Part shown: piece after piece, positions 42,173 to 45,215 of the stretch
Position numbering within the stretch: position 1 is the first letter of the stretch
Layout of the letters: the number at the start of each line of letters is the position of its first letter
Origin: Oscillospiraceae bacterium
GTDB lineage: Bacteria > Bacillota > Clostridia > Oscillospirales > CAG-272
Reading direction: 5' to 3'
Assembly (NCBI GenBank): GCA_015064805.1
Contig: SVRN01000014.1
Span: 1 to 45,215 of the forward strand
Length of the DNA: 45,215 nt
The notes under the pieces: model-generated
The model's database searches: none
The model's input: only the letters and a program-made list of their open reading frames with translations
What the model was told of the DNA's origin: nothing
Translations under genes and position numbers: made by a program

Positions 42173-43144
42173 TTATTTCAATTTTTCGATCAGCCGTCCG
42201 ATCTCCGCGCGTGTGGTAAGCATCAGATCGTGGCGGTTGTATTCAACCTCCCAGACGTAGGCGTTGCAGGCAAAACGAATCATGCGATAGATCAAGCGGC
42301 GGCACACGGATGCTTCGTCCGTCGCAAGTGAGCGCCCGTAGCCCTGCCACAGCTCATCGCAGTACATCCATTCCATGTAAGCAAAGTCGAAGTCACTATC
42401 GCCCCACATGGCGCGGTCCGCATCGATGAAAGCGGCAAAGGCAGGCCTGTCTTTATGAATGAGGAGATTGTTAGGGCCAAGATCGGCATGGATCAGCCGC
42501 GGTTCCGTGATTTCATCCAGAACGGCCGTGTACCGTTGCAGTATTCCTCTCATAGCGGCAGACGTCTGCGCATCAAAAATGCCGTACGGCTCACAGCAAT
42601 CAAGAATCCGATCCAGCTCAGCTTTGAGAAAAGCGCTCCAGAGAGTATATCCCCTACCCTGCGCCACGTCGTACACGTGACCAAACGCCTCTCCTCGAAC
42701 GTCGTGCATCCTTGCAACGTTCTCGCCAAGCTCGCGGTAAAGGCGAGCGACGTCATCAGGGGCATACGAATAGTCGGCACGATTCAGTTGATACGTCACG
42801 CTTGGCAAATAGCGGACGATCATGAGATCGCGGTCGATCAGCGTCTTGCTCGTATCGACGGCAAGCAGCTCGGAGCACGGCACCCCATGCTCGGCAAGGA
42901 TACGGTAGACGATGGCCTCTGCCGCCATCATGTCTTGCTCGAAATGCAGCAGCAAGTGACGGTTGATTGGACCGACGCGCAAGATCATGTCGCCGCAATC
43001 CCTTGTGCTGACAAAATAAGTCGTATTAAAGAGGCCGCCCGAGAGCAATTTATACTCCTCGACTTCCGTGCCTATCATCTCTTTGATGATGCTTCGTATC
43101 TGCTCGTCCGTTACGGTCGCGAACAGCGAAGAATGGATATTCAT
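42173..43144 (-). CDS. APH-family phosphotransferase (aminoglycoside phosphotransferase-like kinase)
   Basis: 323 residues. The N-terminal lobe has YKLLSGGLFNTTYFVSTRDCGDMILRVGP, a nucleotide-binding loop and lysine/arginine-containing strand. The catalytic loop is LIHADLGPNNLLIHKD (HxDxxxxN), followed by the metal-binding segment FIDADRAMWGDSDFDFAYMEW (DxD form). Family members phosphorylate antibiotics, choline, sugars, homoserine or other small molecules; nothing here fixes the substrate, so resistance should not be assumed. The ATG at 43144 follows GGGAGG. It is a single-gene unit with its own promoter (43176-43204). Confidence 0.85.
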   Translation of the reverse strand: MNIHSSLFATVTDEQIRSIIKEMIGTEVEEYKLLSGGLFNTTYFVSTRDCGDMILRVGPINRHLLLHFEQDMMAAEAIVYRILAEHGVPCSELLAVDTSKTLIDRDLMIVRYLPSVTYQLNRADYSYAPDDVARLYRELGENVARMHDVRGEAFGHVYDVAQGRGYTLWSAFLKAELDRILDCCEPYGIFDAQTSAAMRGILQRYTAVLDEITEPRLIHADLGPNNLLIHKDRPAFAAFIDADRAMWGDSDFDFAYMEWMYCDELWQGYGRSLATDEASVCRRLIYRMIRFACNAYVWEVEYNRHDLMLTTRAEIGRLIEKLK

Positions 43145-43175
43145 CCTGCCACCTCCCTCTTACTTTGTTGAGGAT

Positions 43176-43204
43176 ATTATATCACACAAGGCCGCTTTTG
43201 GCAA
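43176..43204 (-). promoter_or_regulatory. Sigma-A-type promoter of the APH-type gene
   Basis: Minus-strand TTGCCA (43204-43199), 17-bp spacer, TATAAT (43181-43176). Confidence 0.78.
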
Positions 43205-43217
43205 GAGGAATATACAA

Positions 43218-43293
43218 GCGGGCGGATATGGAATCCGCCCCTACGGACAAATATTGTGTAGCGAGTGGGAGGGGCGTACGAGCTTGCGGCAGC
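43218..43293. repeat. Dispersed palindromic repeat upstream of the APH-type gene
   Basis: Perfect hairpin GGGCGGAT / ATCCGCCC (43220-43227 with 43233-43240), followed by CCTACGG. The second part GGGAGGGGCGTACGAGCTTGCGGCAGC is shared with 42083-42166. I have the impression that the GGATATGGAATCC-type core is widespread in clostridial genomes, but I cannot check that here. Confidence 0.55.
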
Positions 43294-43347
43294 CTATTGC
43301 TCGAACAAACGTACAAGTTTCCCTGCTTTTCCCTGAAATCCCCTATA

Positions 43348-43398
43348 AAGTTCTTGATGGGGGTGTGGGGGAAACTTCTTGAAAGAAGTTTCCCCCAC
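43348..43398. repeat. AAAGTTCTTGA-hairpin repeat, copy 3
   Basis: AAAGTTCTTGATGGGGG followed by a perfect 16-bp stem (43365-43380 with 43383-43398, GTGGGGGAAACTTCTT arm). The T-rich tail lies on the plus side (CTCTCTCTTTTTATTTTTT). It lies 11 bp beyond the stop of the radical-SAM gene. Confidence 0.68.
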
Positions 43399-43409
43399 GC
43401 TCTCTCTTT

Positions 43410-44033
43410 TTATTTTTTGATATCCGTCTTATACGTCAATTCATCAAATCTCGTCACGCCCATCTCACGCAGGCGCTCCTTGCTGCGAGCGCGATGATCC
43501 TCCGTGTTAAACGCGGGAATGAGCGGTACGCGAACCAGCACGCGCTCCGTGCCGACAATCTTAATCAGACGGCGCAGATTGTCCAGCACCTGCTCGTTCT
43601 CCCTCGTCGTGTAAGCGCGGTAAATGTCGGGATCGGTGTCCTTGATGTCCACGATGTAGCCGTCGATGATATCCGTCGTCGCCCCGACCAGCGACCACGG
43701 CACGTTCAGCGAGGTTTCGACGTACAAGCGCCATTCCCTGCCGCAGATCTTTCGAAACTCGTGCATAAACGGCACCTGAAGAAGCGGCTCGCCGCCTCCG
43801 AACGTCACACCACCGCCCGTCGCCAAAAAGTAGAGATTGTCCAGCTTGACCTTGTCGTACAGCTGTGTGGGCGTCAGCTCCTCACATTTCGTCCCCTCGC
43901 GCAAGGAGTGGGGATTGAGACAGTACCGACAGTGCAAGGGACAGCCCCAAAAGGCGGCCAGCGTCGTCACGCCCTCACCGTCGGTCGTCAGACAATGGCG
44001 GCGAAAGCCGATAAATTTTGCTGCTTTTTCCAT
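43410..44033 (-). CDS. Radical-SAM activating enzyme, PflA/NrdG-like
   Basis: 207 residues. The iron-sulfur motif is CPLHCRYC (CxxxCxxC), followed by the glycine-rich SAM loop GGGVTFGGGEPLLQ and the strand YIVDIKDTDPDIYRAYT. The size and motifs match single-cluster activating enzymes of glycyl-radical enzymes. It lacks the extra ferredoxin insert of larger activases and the SPASM tail of RiPP maturases. No glycyl-radical enzyme is encoded in the window. Instead it is the third gene after two Cys-rich proteins, only 18 bp after the second. Its ribosome binding site is weak (GAGCAAC region), suggesting translation coupled to that gene. The substrate is therefore open: a distant radical enzyme or the neighbouring proteins. 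Confidence 0.85.
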   Translation of the reverse strand: MEKAAKFIGFRRHCLTTDGEGVTTLAAFWGCPLHCRYCLNPHSLREGTKCEELTPTQLYDKVKLDNLYFLATGGGVTFGGGEPLLQVPFMHEFRKICGREWRLYVETSLNVPWSLVGATTDIIDGYIVDIKDTDPDIYRAYTTRENEQVLDNLRRLIKIVGTERVLVRVPLIPAFNTEDHRARSKERLREMGVTRFDELTYKTDIKK

Positions 44034-44051
44034 ATCGTATATCGTTGCTCG

Positions 44052-44558
44052 TTATCCGGGAATATCACCCATAGTAAACTCATCCTCGGGCGGCAGCGGG
44101 TCACCGCCGAGCTCTACGTCCTCATCATCCTCGGGCGGTGCAATCATGCCATCGACCAGCTCCTCGTCCTGTTCGGGAATTTTTCCCACTTCTACGATCT
44201 CACCATCCCAATCTTCTTCCACCGGTGCTCCCGCGGGAATCTGAGGCTCCTCCTCATATCCCTCGGGCGGCAGCGGATCGCCCCCGGTTGGTCTGATACC
44301 GTCAAACAATTCGTCGCATCCGACCGTACTCGTCGTCAGCGCGACGGCCAAGCCCGCGACCGCGATGGTGCGTCCTAACTTTTGCCGCTTTTCCAGCTCG
44401 CGCTCCAGATACCGCACCTCGGCCTCGCACTTGGGGCAAGTGCCAAGGCAATCGCCCTGATGCTTGCACTCGGACGTGACAAACTCAATATCGTTGTTCT
44501 CTGCAATTTGTTTGCGGATCTCCTTTAAGATCTTACAGCGCTTTTTGCCTTTCATCAT
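44052..44558 (-). CDS. Cys-rich head / acidic Pro-Gly tail membrane protein, copy 2
   Basis: 168 residues from the second of three consecutive ATG codons (44561, 44558, 44555), chosen by alignment with copy 1 and AGGAG spacing. Head: KGKKRCKILKEIRKQIAENNDIEFVTSEC, then KHQGDCLGTCPKCEAEVRYLERELEKRQKLGR, giving C-x5-C-x3-C-x2-C, likely a zinc or iron-sulfur site. One hydrophobic segment follows (TIAVAGLAVALTTSTVGC), then DELFDGIRPTGG. Tail of about 75 residues, strongly acidic and rich in Pro and Gly, with GGDPLPPE occurring twice (just after the hydrophobic segment and near the C-terminus). The tail probably lies outside the membrane. I do not know a function. Second gene of the cluster, before the radical-SAM gene. 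Confidence 0.75.
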   Translation of the reverse strand: MMKGKKRCKILKEIRKQIAENNDIEFVTSECKHQGDCLGTCPKCEAEVRYLERELEKRQKLGRTIAVAGLAVALTTSTVGCDELFDGIRPTGGDPLPPEGYEEEPQIPAGAPVEEDWDGEIVEVGKIPEQDEELVDGMIAPPEDDEDVELGGDPLPPEDEFTMGDIPG

Positions 44559-44603
44559 CATTTCTCCTTACTTTATTAGCCATATAAATTGATCCCTTAT
44601 TTA

Positions 44604-45032
44604 TCAGCCGACACCGCCGGCTACATCATCGGGCGGGATAGAATCAGGGGCGCTCTCGTCACCGTTTTCATCCTGCCCACCGGATTGTTCATAATTATCC
44701 TCCGGCCACGCAGGCTCTCCGCCCAGCTCTTCTTCCTCCGGTGCCAACGGCTTTCCGCCGGTTGGTCTGATGCCGTCAAACAATTCGTCGCATCCGACCG
44801 TGCTCGTCGTCAGCGCGACAGCCAGGCCCGCGACCGCGATGGTGCGTCCTAACTTTTGCCGCTTTTCCAGCTCGCGCTCGAGATAGCGCACCTCGGCCTC
44901 GCACTTAGGGCAAGTGCCAAGGCAATCGCCCTGATGCTTGCACTCGGACGTGACAAACTCAATATCGTTGTTCTGTGCGATCTGTTTGCGGATCTCCTTT
45001 AAGATCTTACAGCGTTTTTTTCCTTTAAACAT
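44604..45032 (-). CDS. Cys-rich head / acidic Pro-Gly tail membrane protein, copy 1
   Basis: 142 residues from the ATG at 45032, ten nt after AAAGGAG. The first 90 or so residues are nearly identical to copy 2 (one change in IAQNND versus IAENND, and the first two residues), and the DNA is also nearly identical there. The tail has diverged completely apart from composition: GGKPLAPEEEELGGEPAWPEDNYEQSGG and an end PDSIPPDDVAGGVG, with the same GG-x-P-x2-P-E pattern. It starts a three-gene unit (copy 1, copy 2, radical-SAM gene). Only an AT-rich region with a possible TATAGT -10 near 45074-45079 is seen upstream; no good -35. Confidence 0.75.
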   Translation of the reverse strand: MFKGKKRCKILKEIRKQIAQNNDIEFVTSECKHQGDCLGTCPKCEAEVRYLERELEKRQKLGRTIAVAGLAVALTTSTVGCDELFDGIRPTGGKPLAPEEEELGGEPAWPEDNYEQSGGQDENGDESAPDSIPPDDVAGGVG

Positions 45033-45143
45033 TGGCGTCTCCTTTCAGCAAATCGAAACACTTGTTTGCTTCTACTATATAAGACGAAAAAAATTCAAAA
45101 ATCTTCCGTGTTTTTTGAAATTTTTTAAATATTTTTTTGCTTG

Positions 45144-45172
45144 TTGACAAAATTTACCGTATATGGTATGAT
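45144..45172 (+). promoter_or_regulatory. Sigma-A-type promoter of the gene leaving at the right edge
   Basis: TTGACA (45144-45149), 17-bp spacer, TATGAT (45167-45172). A perfect small palindrome ATGAT-AA-ATCAT (45168-45179) overlaps the -10 and could be an operator. Confidence 0.8.
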
Positions 45173-45199
45173 AAATCATCCAAGGTGGGAGGTTTTAGC

Positions 45200-45215
45200 A
45201 TGAAACTGTATATCA
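45200..45215 (+). CDS. Start of an unidentified gene, cut by the window edge
   Basis: ATG at 45200 behind GGGAGG with 7-nt spacing and a consensus promoter; only MKLYI is visible. It is divergent from the Cys-rich/radical-SAM cluster. The product cannot be told. Confidence 0.6.

Noticed and set aside
42173-43144. Calling the APH-family gene an antibiotic resistance gene
   Set aside because: The motifs identify only the kinase superfamily, which includes many housekeeping kinases; there is no nearby mobile element or other resistance gene.
1-45215. CRISPR array, tRNA, rRNA, integrase or transposase
   Set aside because: I looked for regularly spaced repeats, tRNA-like folds and recombinase motifs on both strands and found none; the repeats present are palindromic intergenic elements, not arrays.

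Overview
The window looks like a chromosomal segment of an uncultured, fairly GC-rich member of the Bacillota, class Clostridia. Several things point that way: a T-box leader in front of trpS, consensus sigma-A promoters (TTGACA, 17 bp, TATAAT), AGGAGG-type ribosome binding sites, a GlgC/GlgD-type glycogen operon, a zapA-U32 peptidase pair, a feoA-feoB-small Cys-rich protein locus, and a LytM protein with a forespore-like promoter. I see no rRNA, tRNA, CRISPR array, transposase, integrase or phage gene. Most of the window is ordinary core genome, with accessory patches at about 0.2-7.1 kb, 12.3-13.5 kb and 42-45.2 kb.

Layout: 0-7 kb holds the tail of a uroporphyrinogen decarboxylase-family gene, an ECF sigma factor fused to a very long C-terminal region, a TspO-like membrane protein, a class A PBP, and three small XRE regulators. 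Two of the regulators are paralogues that share an almost identical C-terminal half and matching terminators. 7-12.3 kb holds serA and serC, a TagO/WecA-type sugar-phosphate transferase, and trpS behind a T-box. 12.3-18.1 kb holds two orphan membrane proteins with the same promoter repeat, a NamZ-like protein, and a Gld-type ABC exporter of three genes. 18.5-29.9 kb is a seven-gene glycogen operon (glgB, glgC, glgD, glgA, glgP, a GH13 amylase, and a degenerate FolC-like protein). 30-33.6 kb holds zapA, a U32 peptidase and an M23 endopeptidase. 33.7-36.4 kb is the ferrous-iron uptake operon with two palindromic operators. 36.5-42 kb holds a DUF4830-like protein, a RodA-like SEDS protein, proS, a TagA-type glycosyltransferase and gapA. 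42-45.2 kb holds an APH-family kinase and a cluster of two tandem Cys-rich membrane proteins with a radical-SAM activase.

How the genes work together: GlgC/GlgD make ADP-glucose, GlgA and GlgB build the polymer, and GlgP and the GH13 enzyme break it down, so synthesis and use are co-transcribed. PBP1A, the RodA-like protein, the TagO/TagA-type enzymes, NamZ and the M23 enzyme all belong to cell-wall work but are scattered. The most unusual content is the pair of tandem Cys-rich head/acidic Pro-Gly tail proteins directly upstream of a radical-SAM activase (43.4-45.0 kb). Next come the ECF-sensor fusion, the structured leader with a 20-residue reading frame in front of one XRE regulator, and several families of intergenic palindromic repeats.
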